Source: Climacium dendroides (Eukaryota > Streptophyta > Bryopsida > Hypnales > Climaciaceae). Taken from it: a stretch of DNA of 64,000 nt. Positions 38,009 through 50,480 of this stretch are shown one piece after another. Where the stretch lies: NCBI GenBank assembly GCA_950106755.1, contig OX467092.1, forward strand, positions 10,044,001 through 10,108,000. Reading direction: 5' to 3'. The notes under the pieces were generated by a model. The model was not told the origin of the DNA. It ran no database searches and was given only the letters and a program-made list of their open reading frames with translations. The first letter of the stretch is position 1; every line of letters begins with the position of its first letter. The position numbers and the translations under genes were made by a program.

Positions 38009-40123
38009 AACTTCAAATGCAAATGAGGCTCGACCAACTTCAGAATGACTGCAACACGACTTCATTTTAGTGACGACAGAGTCGTGACTTCGCAAAAGTG
38101 ACGTCCTTGCGACTGTCGCACGACTTCGCGGCCCCCCAAAAAGCAAACGGCGCCGAAATTAATGACTGAACACCGGCAAACCCTAGGATGCCAAAACAGT
38201 TAAACATCCCTATCAAATTATTCAAATTGTCATTGCAAAATTGGATCCTGCTACCAGGACCCAACGTCTACAACTGCGTACAGGACGACTATACTGTTTG
38301 GATAGCTGCATGCGACGGAGGCCTGTACAGACTGAAGTTTGCATGCAGCACAGTCGATCGAGGGAGTCACTACATGCATGCAAGAAGCAAATCTGCAACA
38401 ATTCGTAAGGCGTCGTTAAGTGGAACTCACAACTCTCTCCTAGCGCGGAGAACGGGTTCCAAGGCCTTCAGCATCTCGGCCTTCTTCTGGTCGTGCAGGA
38501 CCTCATAAGTTGTCTTCGGATGAGGTGGGCTCTCTGGCGGCGACTCCATGACACAACGACTGTCGCGTTAGATGCGAGCATGCACGGAATTCACAGTAGG
38601 CCGTTTCGGACGTTGATTGTCGACAAAATCGTAGAGACAAGCTGCTGCTCCAAGGCGCTAAATCAAAACAATTTAGGAGGCAGCGGAGCGGGGAGGAGGC
38701 TGTAACGCAGATGGTAGAGTCGCAGACTGCCTTGTAAGTGCCTGAAACCTTACTTTAAACTTTGATGGCGGGGCAGGGAGTGGTTATCATGGGGTCCTGG
38801 TAGTTGGCGGTGGATCATAAAGTCCCTCGCAAAGGCGGCGGACGTGGGGCGGAGCTGCGCAATGAACACGGGCGATTGTGAGGAGTGAGTGCATGTACAT
38901 CGGTTTTCAAGTGCGGTGTGACCATGTACTTTTCAATCTTTTGCTCATGATGATGATTGATGGATAGAATTGTGCGTTGTCGTCCTCAATTTTCATGTGC
39001 ATGGTACGGTGGGCGGCGGTCCCCCCGGTCGGTAGTGCATTGGAGTCCATTTCAACATGAATTCGTTGTCCCGTAAAGAAAAATCACTCGGAAGTCACGG
39101 TGAAGTCATTCTGAATCGTGAACAAATCCTACGTGACTTCTGTCAGTCATTTCTCTGTCATGACTTGATTTTCGTTACTCGGAAATGAATCCTGAAAGTT
39201 AGTCTATGGTGCCGAGTCTAAATCTGTGTGTAGTAGAGGCCTTCTGTTCCAATTCTTTACGATGCATAGACCACTTCTTTTCTTTGTAATTTGTTGTAAT
39301 CTCTTCCCTAAGGACCTTAAACCTTACAGCACTCCCATTACAATTGCTCAATCAGAAACCACCTTATAAATTACGGAGTATGGAGGCCTTGGAAGAGGAG
39401 TATGTGTGTAGTGTAAAGTTTGAGCCTCTTCCCAAGTGCAGCCCATTAACTTCAATGCCTTGTTCAGGTCTCATGCATCCTGAATTCAGTACATAGGATA
39501 GTCAGGCTAGATGAAGGTGTGTCAAAACAATAGACACTATAATAATTTGGGACCCGGAAGTCACGTTGTAGGACAATAACTATTTCCATGGACAAGAATA
39601 TAAGTATGACCAACGATAATGTCCATGACAATGGACGTGCATGCTTAAGAACACCCATTCAAAGAAAGGTTAATTGTTTGTTGATGAAAGATTGCGAAGC
39701 CAAAAAAAAAATGGAATCAGAATTGTCATGAATTGACCTCAATTTTAGCTGCCCTTAGACTCATGTCTAACACAAAAATGGAATTTGGCTAATCATAGCA
39801 CACGCTCTAACTTTCATACATGCAATATGACAGGCATCAGTCGAAGAGGAGGATACGACTACGGAGTGACTTCACTGTGAGTAAGTCCATCGTCCTGTCC
39901 ACAGACACAGAACCCTTAGAAGTCATATAGAAGTCAGTCCGTAGTCCTTGGCCTCTACGCAACTTACTCGTCACTCCGTCGGTAGTCACACTGAAGTCAC
40001 ATTTCTGTCTTTCATTTCAATCCCGTAATTGGACACTGTGGCAACGATGAGTGTCTGCAATAAATTTCTTCAAATAGGAGTTCCTAAAACGGTGTTTGCA
40101 GACATGACCACACTATATTGTAG

Positions 40124-40483
40124 GTGAAACCAATTGGCACGCGAGGGAACCCTATGTATGTGTGTGATGACGCAGGATTCCTTTTGGTGAACTTCCGCAA
40201 TAAACTACCTCGCATAGCCGAGCCATTCATCTTCCCGAGTCAAGCCACACAAGTATTTTTCTCCGATGCGGCGGATAGACCTGGTTGGAAAGTGGTCTCA
40301 CGCCACAAAACCCATTCGAAACGAGAGGTACTCGACCGCACAGATGCCTTCATCACAACCAATGGCGAGGCCATGGGACTTGCAGCTCCACAAAGAGTGA
40401 CGGATAGAAGCTCCACCGCCAATCTAGTGGGAGCCATCGAATTATCGATGAAAGAGAATTTATTGGCGCAAGAGCAATATTAG
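40124..40483 (+). CDS. DUF4216-like terminal exon of a CACTA transposase gene (fragment)
   Basis: It starts after the acceptor ATATTGTAG at 40124 and runs 119 codons to TAG. EPFIFPSQATQVFF and GWKVVSRHK match the pattern of DUF4216 (SQAxQVFY, WxVV), which lies C-terminal in En/Spm-type transposases. It ends with LVGAIELS. No upstream transposase exon is recognisable on this strand, so the gene is probably an internal-deletion remnant. Confidence 0.6.
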   Translation: MKPIGTRGNPMYVCDDAGFLLVNFRNKLPRIAEPFIFPSQATQVFFSDAADRPGWKVVSRHKTHSKREVLDRTDAFITTNGEAMGLAAPQRVTDRSSTANLVGAIELSMKENLLAQEQY

Positions 40484-41660
40484 GTACAGTCCTGCTTAGG
40501 TCTGTAGTCAGAAGGTAATCACGTCGTTTTTAGTGTCTTTCATTGTGTCATGGGTCACGGAGCATCACAGAAGCTAAACGCGTCATGCAGCAATCAGACA
40601 AGTAGACCACTTGCAAACATTTCGGGCAGTTAGTAGTTATACCGGAGTCATTAATTAGACTCTCCAGTCGTGCTTCAATCATTCTGTAGTTGCATCACAG
40701 TTATGGTGAAGTCATACTGCAATCAGTTAGGCTTCACTTGCCACAAGGTGTCTCTTCCTCTCAATGTCACCCCATTTATTAGGTGATGACCTTGCCTTTG
40801 TTATTGTCCTTCATTCATACTCAATACAATTTTCCGCTTGTGCAGGTACTGTATTAGCCACATTTTTATGAACCTTGGTGTCCAATGCATGAATGCAAAC
40901 TTTATCAACCAAATGTGAATGCCAAAACCGCAAATATGATGTGGGAGTAGTGTTCACCTCATTTTTGAGACATTGGCATGCTAGTTGCCGCCTCAAACGC
41001 CTCCATGTTCAATGAGCTTCCACCCCGAGTAGTATTATACCTTCCTTGTACACTTCATGTTGTATGTGCTTCATTTGAATAATGACACTCCCACATCTCT
41101 CTCTTTGTACCTAAATGTTGTTTCATTTCAGGCTTTCTGCATCACATCTTATCGGAAGTTCCATCCATTTGCAGTATGGCCCCCTCTATCATATTCCCCT
41201 AAGCACCTTATTGCATGCTCCTAGTTATATGTGCAAGAAGTCCCAGTGATTCTGCAGTCATATTGAAGTCACATACCCGATACCGTAGTTGCCCGCTCTT
41301 GTCCTCCGTGGACCGCTCTGGGCTTCACTTCTTTTTCTTTACGTATAAGTAAAAGAAAACATCTTCTCCGTAACTTCTTTCAGTCCTAAAGTCATACTGC
41401 AATGATTTGGCAGTCCCCTGCAGTCTCCAATCGCGTTTCTGGTAGCCACGTCACTTCCTCGTGGACCCTGTGGACGAAACGTTGTGGATGAACCTCTAGC
41501 GCAGTCACTGTTCATCTTACAGTGAATCGCGCGACTGTAAAATGACTGAATCACAACTACAGCGTTGTGAAGATCGGCCCGCTGGTGCAATTACAGAGGT
41601 GAAGTCACGATGCAGTCGCAAAATCCCTGCAGTCACGATAACCCCCAATTCCTTGTATTG

Positions 41661-42600
41661 AATATATACATACTCTCTAATTAACTAAAAAGATGATCAC
41701 TTGACTACAAGATATACAAGTATTGGTACAAGGGATGAATGAACGGTGAAAGAGGTTAGATGAAAATCATCGAGGTGAATTAACATTCATTAACACTGCA
41801 ATCTTGTAAAAAGAATCACAAAAATTCAACTCCCTAGGAGCTAGCATTAGGTCCTTTGGTGATAGTTCAATTGAAGACAGTTCTTATGATACCATTTCTC
41901 TCAATTTTGAGGTAACATGAAGCTCCATAATCGATGTAGTTAGCTACTAATAGTAAATTGTGATACTCACCTTACCCAGACTCATTATTGATTGGGTGCA
42001 ATTTGGTTTGTAATTTGTACCATAGTTTAGACATCAAACAATCACATTGGAAGTGTATTGAAACTACATGCAACTCACTACGAGAAGCTCGTTCAATTCC
42101 TTGATTTCATATGTATGTATACTTAGAAACATAGTTCTCTTGCATGTGAATGGACCATGATTGTGAACTATCTATACAATTGACGGTGGGATACAATGCT
42201 TAATTTCAAAATTGAACACATGAAATTTAGCATTCCCAACCAACCATAACCACTAATAGCTTGAACTTTGAGCAATCTTCTAAGCCCAAAAACTTTGATT
42301 GGCAATGATCAATATGTACTCCAAAATTTGTCAAAGATTCACAAGATCAACATACTTGATCCTCTATGGAGATCCTCTAAAAATTTTTGGCTTGAAAATT
42401 GAAAATCATTGAGAATGTCTACTCATTGTTTCAAAGTGATGCAATGTGCAAAATAATTCATGTACCAAAAAAGAATGCTTTAAGAATTGATTGCAATTTG
42501 AGGGATGCATTTTGAGCTGATTGCACTTTAAGTCCTTGAAATATTTTGCAATGAATTTTCATAGAAAGGATTTTGTGCTTTGTTCAAGTATTTTTCAAAC
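41661..42600. other. AT-rich, no gene seen
   Basis: Sequence between the CACTA right end and the duplicated exon copy. No supported feature. Confidence 0.5.
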
Positions 42601-42604
42601 CCCT

Positions 42605-42745
42605 CCCAATCTGAACCACGCTCAGACTCACACTTGCATGCATTGTAAGTGCACATACCTTATTGCCGTGAGGATGTACGAGCAACTGGAATCGTCTCTT
42701 GCAGTTGCAAAATACTCCAATGACGAAATGGTGCAGCAAAGACTC
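42605..42745 (-). pseudogene. Degenerate copy of the exon at 27115-27237
   Basis: The plus strand shares AACCACGCTCAGACTC, TGCGCAT or TGCACATACCT, GTCTCT and GACGAAATG with 27070-27195. The splice donor (GTATG on the minus strand) is kept, but the Arg-rich frame is scrambled. Confidence 0.6.
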
Positions 42746-42949
42746 CAAACTCTAAATCCTACTTCTATGGGAGCTCCTAGATCCACATTTCACGGATCTT
42801 GACAAGAATGACATGCTATCAGAACACCAAGAAAGTTGACACATCCTACTTCATCAAACATTCACGGAGCTTTCCACATTGGGAGCAGATTCAGTAAGGA
42901 GCATTGAGAGAAGCACAAAACGATTGCCAAACAGCAGGAAGGGAGGTTG

Positions 42950-43170
42950 TCAACGTCGACGTCGGAAGGGAAGCCAGGAAGGGAGGTCGGAGGGAGCAGG
43001 GAGCAGGCTGGAGGAAGCGGGCGGGGTGCAGGAGGCGTAGGTTGGAGGGGCAAGGAGGTCGGGGGACGGACAGGGATGGCCCCCTCATCCCCCCATCCAT
43101 CCACAATTGGGGCAATGTGGGGTCAATTCACCCTGGCCAGTATGCGGTGGACACTGGAACTACAACTCAT
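42950..43170. repeat. GC-rich module, inverted relative to 32570-32790
   Basis: Shares GGATGGCCCCCTCATCCC, GGGGCAATG and GGTCAAT with the complement of the 32.6-kb module. Two overlapping frames here are by-products of the GC-rich, AGG-rich sequence. Confidence 0.6.
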
Positions 43171-43424
43171 ACAACGGGAAGAGAAATAGCGACAGCAAGT
43201 AGAGCGTGAAATGTTCAATTAATTGGTGAGTGGTGCTCTTCCCAAAATGACTCAATAACTCACATTTCAAAGCTCTACAATTTCAATTCAAAAATGAATT
43301 TACAACTCAAATTCGGAAAGTATCAACCTCTTTTTCTAGCTTAAAATGAAATTAAAAAGTATTAATTTTTTACCTTAATTTGGAACATTTAATCAAACAA
43401 GAAGATTATTTCAAGACGGAAGGA

Positions 43425-44300
43425 GTAATAATTTGGCAAAAAAATGACAAATAATCACAAAGTTTATAGCTAGAAAATTTCAAATTAATAAGAAATCTTA
43501 GATGAAATCATCAGATTGTGGATGAAGATAGAATTATAGATATGTGATATATGCTAATGTGATATTTTTTGTCCAATATGTGCATGAATGTTGAAATTTA
43601 GAGCACTACTACAACATTTTGTATTGCTACTTTGGCACTTCATGAAAAATGAAAAAAAGACCTAGTGTGAAGTAACTTAGTTGGAATGTAGTCACTTTAG
43701 TGTACAACTAACTTAGTGACCTATGCTATGCAAGGGAGGATTGTGAGGAGGATTGACCCCCTTATTGCCTTAGCCAAGGATAAATGTAAAACTTGCCCCC
43801 ATTTTGTGCCACGTAAATTTTGGGTTTCTTCACCTTTTGTTGCTCATTTGGGGCCTTTGATTGCAAATATGAATTCATAATTTGCAAATTTTATCTTAGG
43901 TTTTCTCCAAGAATTAAACTTGGGACAATAATGGGGGCAATCTTTCCTCGTCCATATGTCGTTGCCACCAAATAAATTCAATGTTTACATTCTCAAATGC
44001 ACTTGGTTAATGGCAAAATCTACAATTATTAGACATACTAGTGATTGTATACCTCCTTGAGTCACATGTATGAGATTATGCCAACAACTCCCCTTCCTAA
44101 AGCCCTTGTCTTAATTTGGCTAGTAATTAGAATGTGGTTTCTTCTCTCATAACTACATAACTAAAAAAAGGCAAGAAAGTAAATAAAGTAAATAAAGTAA
44201 GTGGACACTTCCATATATTTAAGAGTTGAAATAAATCATTTAAGAAACTTTAGAAAATGTAACAAAATGTACCAATTAGAAAGACAAAATTATACTTGCA
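43425..44300. repeat. Partner of the 28.3-29.2 kb segment, blocks in swapped order
   Basis: 43425-43665 matches 28960-29220 and 43960-44300 matches 28330-28700, as described at the partner. Immediately left, at ~43407-43422, is a mariner-like end (GACGGAAGGAGTA). Confidence 0.65.
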
Positions 44301-46276
44301 TTTTTGTGATAAAAATATGCTTTAAAAGTTACTAGAATCAAATATTAACTACCTAGTGAACTTTCTATTCAAACCTAAACACTAACTTCAACACTAAAAG
44401 GTGAATGGAGTACATTAGACTTATTTTGAAGCTCTTATGATTAGTTTAGTTTCATTTATTTAGAATATGTACACAACAATTCAGTAAGTAGCACAAACTT
44501 GGTGATTGGCCAGGCACTGTGAACTTCCCCACTACTAGAATACCTAGGGCCGAACTAGGGCCGGCCATAGCCAAATGTATGTAGATGGCCAAATATACAT
44601 AGATAGTCAAATTGAGGGCCTTGCCAAGGTTCAACAAAAGAATTGACTATCCGCTCAACCTTAAGGCTGACGTATTGTCCCCTAGCTCGCCTTTAAAAGA
44701 GCATAGACACATTTTATATTTACTTTTTATGAAATAATTGAAATATTCAAAGGCAATATCATATGAAATAAGAGGAAACTGTATTTGCATCCAAAAATAA
44801 AATTTAAAATGTACCATCAATTTTCTTGCAATTTTTGCATTGACATATATAGAATTTGCTTTGCAATTATAGAGGGCCTTTTAGGAACCATGACTAAATT
44901 GAAATGAATTCCACATGAATATGGTGGAATAAAGTTGGGATATAATGATAGAATGAAGCTAAGACAAGAATAATGGAATTTTGAAGTTACAAGAATAATT
45001 GAAGTCCTTATTGCCTTTTTAATTGAGGGAGTCCAAAAGATATTGAATGAAGACTATAGAGTTATAACCCTCAAAGGAAGAGCTCATTACTACTTTTTCA
45101 AACCAAATTTGCAAATACTTGTGTACTTCAATCTTGGGAAGAAAGTTGGCTTCATCATCTTTCATTATTGAAGAATTCTCTCATTCTAATGAAAATTTAG
45201 CACTTAGTAGGCCAGAAAATAAATTTTATTTATTAAATATATTAATTCAATTAGTGCAAAAATTGAAATAAAAATAGTGCTCATATCCCTTACATTAAAC
45301 AAATTAGGATAAATGTTGGATGAACAAGGTCTATTTCTTTGTAAGCAATTGGATGGATTTGGATAAAAATAAGATGAATAAAGATAAAAATTGGATGGAA
45401 TTAAACTTTATGAGATGATATGAAAATAGTGTAAGGTGAGTTATATTGATTTTGTGTGTATTGTGAATTTAACTTCTACATTCTCATGAATTTAGTACAC
45501 CTAACAATATTGCATAATCCCCAAATTAGTATGACTTAGTGATATTATTCCATGGCATTAATTAAATTACCTTGTGTACCAATATTGTAATTACATAATA
45601 GATTCGAATATTTTTTTTGACTTGGAATTCATTTCTCAAGTATAGACTTAGGTTTTTTTTTTTGGTCTACAAGGATCAATTACTAATGCAACATGAAATA
45701 CTAATTCAACATGAAATATCAAGTCTCACTAACATCAAATAGTGATTATTTTTCCAAGAGCTTTCTATTTAACCCTTATATGTTGACACAAAAGCTTGGC
45801 ATTCCATAGATGATAGGGAATCCTTCTAGTAAGACAGAAATTGAACTATTCATTCTTCAAATTTTGTTATGAAAATGGAAGGTCTTTTAGAGTAGTTTTG
45901 ACTTCCAATGCATGCTTTCCCTATTTGTTAAGCCAATGATTCACACAGTAATGAAAAGGAATGATTTCCAAGGTCACCCGTTCGTACTTTTCAGGGTTAA
46001 CAACGGATTACACACTCTTGAGATATCGGAGGCAGCTGTACTTCGATGCTCACACTAATGATCGCTTCTGCTTGCCATGCCGATACGTGTGTTGCCTCGG
46101 CATGATTCCTCGGCATTGCCATGCGTGTTTATCGTGTCCACTCGTTGTTTTGAGTGTTTTGTGCAGGTTTTGCTTGTCTGTTTCGGACGAGGTCCGAGGT
46201 TTTATTAGGAATTAGCTTTTTCTATTGCGCAGTGCGAGTAGGAATAGTTAGGGTGGGAACATGAGCTGACGACATT
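44301..46276. other. AT-rich intergenic stretch, no gene seen
   Basis: CACTACTAGAATACC at 44530 looks like a CACTA start, but no partner end was found. The last ~300 bp before 46277 become GC-richer and should hold the HEI10 promoter and leader. Confidence 0.5.
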
Positions 46277-48686
46277 ATGAAGTGTAACGCTTGTTGGAAG
46301 GATTTGGAGGGCAAGGCAGTCGCGACAACATGCGGACATATATTCTGTATCCTTGTGACTAATTAATGGTTTTGGCAAGTGACATCTAAGTTTTCCATTT
46401 TCTTTCCGTCGCTGTTCAAGTCCTTGATCGGAGTCACAGGTACCGAAGATGCTCAGAAAATCTTGAGCTCCGTCGACGCTGCCTGCCCTTTGTGCGAGCA
46501 GATGCTTTCGGAGAGGTGAGGTTTCTCTGCTGCAGTCATTTCTTGTGGCTTGTTGAAGCTTTCAATATCTTGAACGCGACTGATGTCACTAATGAGATCG
46601 AGATTTTCCTCGTTATCAACACTCTGTGTTTACTCGATCACGGTGCAGCACTCGATTCTTTCTTTAATGTTCATTGTGACCGCAGCAAGACGAAGGCTGT
46701 GGACATGGCTCCCACCGATGAATGGATCAATGTAAATATCTACGCTCTGTTTTCTTGGCGCATATGTAGTTGTAAAAAATCCTTTGAATTCTCTGCAGCA
46801 TGTACTTAGGCAAGAAAATGTTTCGTGATTAGCGGGTCGTCAGTATTTTGTCGTTTTATCTGGGAGGATAAACGCCTGCGCGCGTTTGTGAATCACTGCA
46901 ATTAAGCGTGCTAAAGAACTGCCTACGACGGATTTTGTATTGCGTTTTGCCGAAGTCAGTACGTGAGAGGAGTTTTAAGTAAGTACGCATGATGCATCAG
47001 CTCCTTGCTAGAATACGAACTAGCCCGGTTCTGGCCTCGTACATGTTTGTTATCACGCAAAGCTTCGGAGTTCGTGCTTTGATGGTTTATTCTAAGAAGA
47101 GCTTCTTTTCGGGATTTTTCGCTTGTGCTCAGATGGTGATGGCTGGCGTGGCACCTCAGAGCAGTATCCTCATTCGTCCAATAATGTGAATCTGGGTTTC
47201 ATGTTTTCCGAGGCATGTACTGTGGTTGTATGGGATTCGAACGAGGAGAGAGTTGGAACTCCTTGACAAATAGTAGTTATGAAAAGCGCGTTTAAGGGAG
47301 TCGTCTTCTGGATTGGACAGAAAGATGTGGAAGTTCAGCTTTCTGTCAACAAAGCTTTGCAGTTTCGCCAAAAGTGTGAGCAAATGCAGTCTGATTACTC
47401 TCAAAAAATGAACCAAGTAGAGGAAGCGTACAATTCCAAGCTTCAGCAAGTGCATGCGGGGTACCAGAAAGCCATGAAAAAAATCAAGGACATGGAGCAT
47501 GAAAAGGAAACGATGCAGAAAGACAAAAAGGAAGTACAAGAGAAATACACGGAGAAGTCGAGGTTTCAGACGACCCTTTCAGTTTGAGCTTTCAGTGATC
47601 ATCTTACGTTTCCAAGTTGTTCATTTGTAAATGGAAGCAATATGCGGCTATTTGGTATTCAAGTGTTGGCAACTCTCGTTGCCCGCACAGCAGGACACCA
47701 TGTCTGAGATCTTAAGTCATGCCAGTGGAGTTTGCAAATCTAGTGCTGCACGCTAGTTTGACGGTTAACAGACGAATTGAACCAGCTCTGACTGACTTGA
47801 TTACTCACTGACCAATGCTTTAATTTGGAGCTCACTGTCTTGTTGCGCAATCAACTTCCCCAATGCGCTCTTCCAGGAAAAGCAGTTTGGTAGTAGGATA
47901 GGATCAACACCTAGATGTGAGTACATGTATGTAATGGCAGTCAGTTTGATCGACGGGGATCCAGAATCCCCCAAACCACACCTGAACTATCTTTCTGTGT
48001 CGCGAACTGCTACTAGTTCGAAATAGACTCTACACAGATGGTACGAAATAGTTCTCTTATTGATTTTTTCTTGATATGTTCTGGTGTGCTCGTGTTTCAT
48101 TGCAAATTCGACAGGCAGAAGAGAAAGTTGGAAGAGATGTATGATGCTCTAAGAAAGGAGCACGAGCTTTTGAAGCGTTCTTTTGCATCCACCACGCCTA
48201 GCAGTCAGGCCGTGATACAGCGGCCAAACCCCTACGCTTTTGCTCCAGCGTTTAACGGATTTGAAGATATCAGACATCTGCCTATACCTTCCGCTTCAGT
48301 GTCCGGTAATGTCCCTCTGCTGCCAGTATTCTTGTACTCGTGAATCCAATGAGGGATATCAAGAATGATAGAATGAGTTTGAAGATGGAAATGGCAGAGT
48401 CACATGCATGAACCTAATAGCAAGGCATTGGGTTGCAGGGATGCCAACAAATTCCCATGCAGGCACTGCTGACTTTTGGCCTACTCGCCAAGAAGGCCCC
48501 ATTTTACGCCCTCGAAGGCAATCTCTGGCTCCCCGACCCGTCACTGGTGGATCGCCAACCATGTTCAACACCTCTAATCACCAGTCTCCGTTCCACACGT
48601 CTAGTGGTGCTCAGCCTTCAGACACTTTTCGCAACCTTCTTCGTTCCCCGAGTACAAGGCCAAGGGGTCGTCCAAGGGGTTCATGA
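46277..48686 (+). CDS. HEI10: HEI10 meiotic crossover RING protein (ZMM, Zip3/CCNB1IP1 family)
   Basis: Seven exons join in phase to 317 codons including TGA: 46277-46346, 46440-46515, 46686-46731, 47133-47163, 47274-47562, 48115-48305 and 48439-48686. All junctions are GT-AG. The product starts MKCNACWKDLEGKAV, then TTCGHIFC and CPLCEQ, the short RING of plant HEI10. Further on it has DEWIN, a MVMAGVAPQ segment, FWIGQKDVEVQ, a coiled coil (~100-200, rich in Lys/Glu/Gln), KRKLEEMYDALR, and a Ser/Pro/Arg tail ending TFRNLLRSPS. Length (316 aa) and domain order match plant HEI10 (about 300 aa). HEI10 loads on the synaptonemal complex, gathers into foci at class I crossover sites and is dosage-sensitive in other plants. 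The gene is intact. The only uncertainty is short exon 4 (31 bp), which splicing must recognise. Confidence 0.95.
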
Positions 48687-49265
48687 CGCGTTGAGATATC
48701 CGAACATTCACCTGATGTGCTCCAGGTGGGCCAAGGAATGAACACGGGTGGCTCAGGCAACCTAAGCGTTGAGGATTGACACAGCTTTGGGAGGAATTGG
48801 GGTGGCTACCTTCCATTTCGATGGCTGCACGACTGCAAAGTAAGGAAACAATGCAGCGTACTGTACTGTACATGTGCTGCTCCACATTCTTAGCATCACG
48901 CCTTTGTAATACCACTTTTAGCAACGTGTGAAATCACCAATCCTGGCCGAAATGACTTACAGAACCTCCGCCATGATTTAGAATTTGCTAGTCGGATTAC
49001 CAAGGCAGCTGTCAAGTGTCCAACAGCACGAGTGGCCAAAACTTCAGCAGCTAGAGAATGCTTACATGGTTGTAGGAGATATCTGTTATTCACACCCCTG
49101 TAACGTTGGTCTAACCATCGCACGTCCCACGCCTCACTTGGTGTGGCTAACTCCTAATTTGCATAGTTCAACCATACAAGTTAATACCTGAGAACTTCAC
49201 CATGTGAATGAAAGCCCACAGGTTACTCCTCGTTTGTGGAGTCTCACACAATTCACTGCCGAGCT

Positions 49266-49293
49266 CCCAAGCCTAAGTTCTTTTAGGCTTGGG
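49266..49293. other. Perfect 11-bp hairpin
   Basis: CCCAAGCCTAA, a 6-base loop, then TTAGGCTTGGG. It lies 580 bp downstream of the HEI10 stop. No U-run follows, and its role is unknown. Confidence 0.6.
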
Positions 49294-50129
49294 AAGAGAC
49301 CAAGTTCCGAGCATCACGTTTATCTCTGCAACACTGTCTTTCGCATCACTACATGGTACGAGCCTCCGTACTGTCGACGTTGGTCCTCCCGCCCAATGCT
49401 GAATGCTGTGCAACTGGGGTCTATCCAATGTAATTAGTCTTAGTGCTTTTCCATTTGTACATTTGGTCTCACTAACATCTCCTTGACTATTTCCTTGTTA
49501 GTCTCATCTTTTCGAAGTTTTTCCTTGTGCGTTCCCCCATGCCAAAAATGGATTATAACCATTTTAGTTGGCTGATAAAATGTGTTCTAGGATAGCAACT
49601 CACTTTCTTCATTCACCTGTTGGGAAATGGTTGGCCAATCCATGCACATTTCACTTTGAAGCATGTCTAGCTAAAGAATCTTCTAGCAGCTTGGCATGCA
49701 CACTTTGGGATCACTACACCGAAGCACAACTTCCACTCTTTCGAGTTTCCTTTGTGTCCCCTTAGTGGCGTCCATCATCTTGGCCATCTCCTCAATCCAC
49801 TTCTCTTTTGAATTTAAGATTCTCTATGATTTTCTGAATTAGATATTCGTTCCATCATTCTGTACTTTGGGATAATTTCTACCTCCCATTTTTTTTGCCT
49901 TGGGGCATTTTTTTCCATTCCCCATTTTTTTAACATCGAACCGAGATTGGCTACTGAATCAAGGTTGTTTTGTCAAACATATTTTTGGGTTTTGGCATCG
50001 TGTAGGACATCCGACGTCGTGTATTGTACTAAAAAACGTGTTGCTACCCCGTTGCATCCCGTCGTGCAAGGGTAAAAGAATTTATCCCCTAGGAAATGGA
50101 TTTAATCTACATAGTAGGCTTTTTACACT

Positions 50130-50480
50130 AATGTGGAAAGCTAGGGTAGTAGGGTGGGTGACTTCAGGTAGGGGCGCGTGCACTTTAGGACAGAATGACC
50201 ACAGATCTAAAGTTGCAAGCGATTGCTGGTTCAAGAATTTGGGCAACTTCGGGTGGACAAGCGACTACGGGTCTTTATGACAGGGCGACTGCGGGTCCAG
50301 GAAGTAAGATGACTGCGTGTCTCCAGTGACTGCAGGTCAACGAAATGGGGACTTTGAATGAGAGGGTGACCTTAGGTTCGGAGGCCGTTGCGCGACTACG
50401 GGTAGAGGGCGACTTTGTATCTCTAGTGACTGCGGTCCTTTGAATGGGCAACTGTAGGTAAGGGGTCAACCGCGCTCAAG
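50130..50480. repeat. Degenerate ~30-bp repeats with GACTGCGGGTC core
   Basis: About ten loose units with GCGACTACGGGT, GACTGCGGGTCC or GTGACTGCAGGT spaced 25-40 bp. The words recall CACTA subterminal sites, but no CACTA end is near. Confidence 0.55.

Larger units (their letters stand above)
34686..41660. mobile_element. 6975-bp CACTA (En/Spm) transposon with target duplication
   Basis: The left end CACTACAAGGAATTGGGGG continues TTATCGTGACT. The right end is its inverted copy with one mismatch (CAATAC for CACTAC on the complement). AAT flanks it at 34683-34685 and 41661-41663. Both subterminal regions are packed with AGTCATG/GCAGTC/GAAGTCA words, as is usual for transposase-binding sites of this family. 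It carries a minus-strand gene (37801-35779), a triple G-box repeat (37943-38008) and a plus-strand DUF4216-like exon (40124-40483). I see no transposase catalytic domain, so it is probably non-autonomous. Confidence 0.93.

Noticed and set aside
38695..38770. tRNA-like stretch (GCAGATGGTAGAGTCGCAGA, CTTGTAA)
   Set aside because: It looks like a D-arm and an anticodon loop, but the anticodon stem does not pair and no B box follows. At most a tRNA-derived relic.
42083..42095. CACTACGAGAAGCTCG as a transposon end
   Set aside because: No matching inverted end or target duplication.
42862..43209. Overlapping frames in the GC-rich module
   Set aside because: Open in several frames because of AGG/GGG-rich composition, with no domain.
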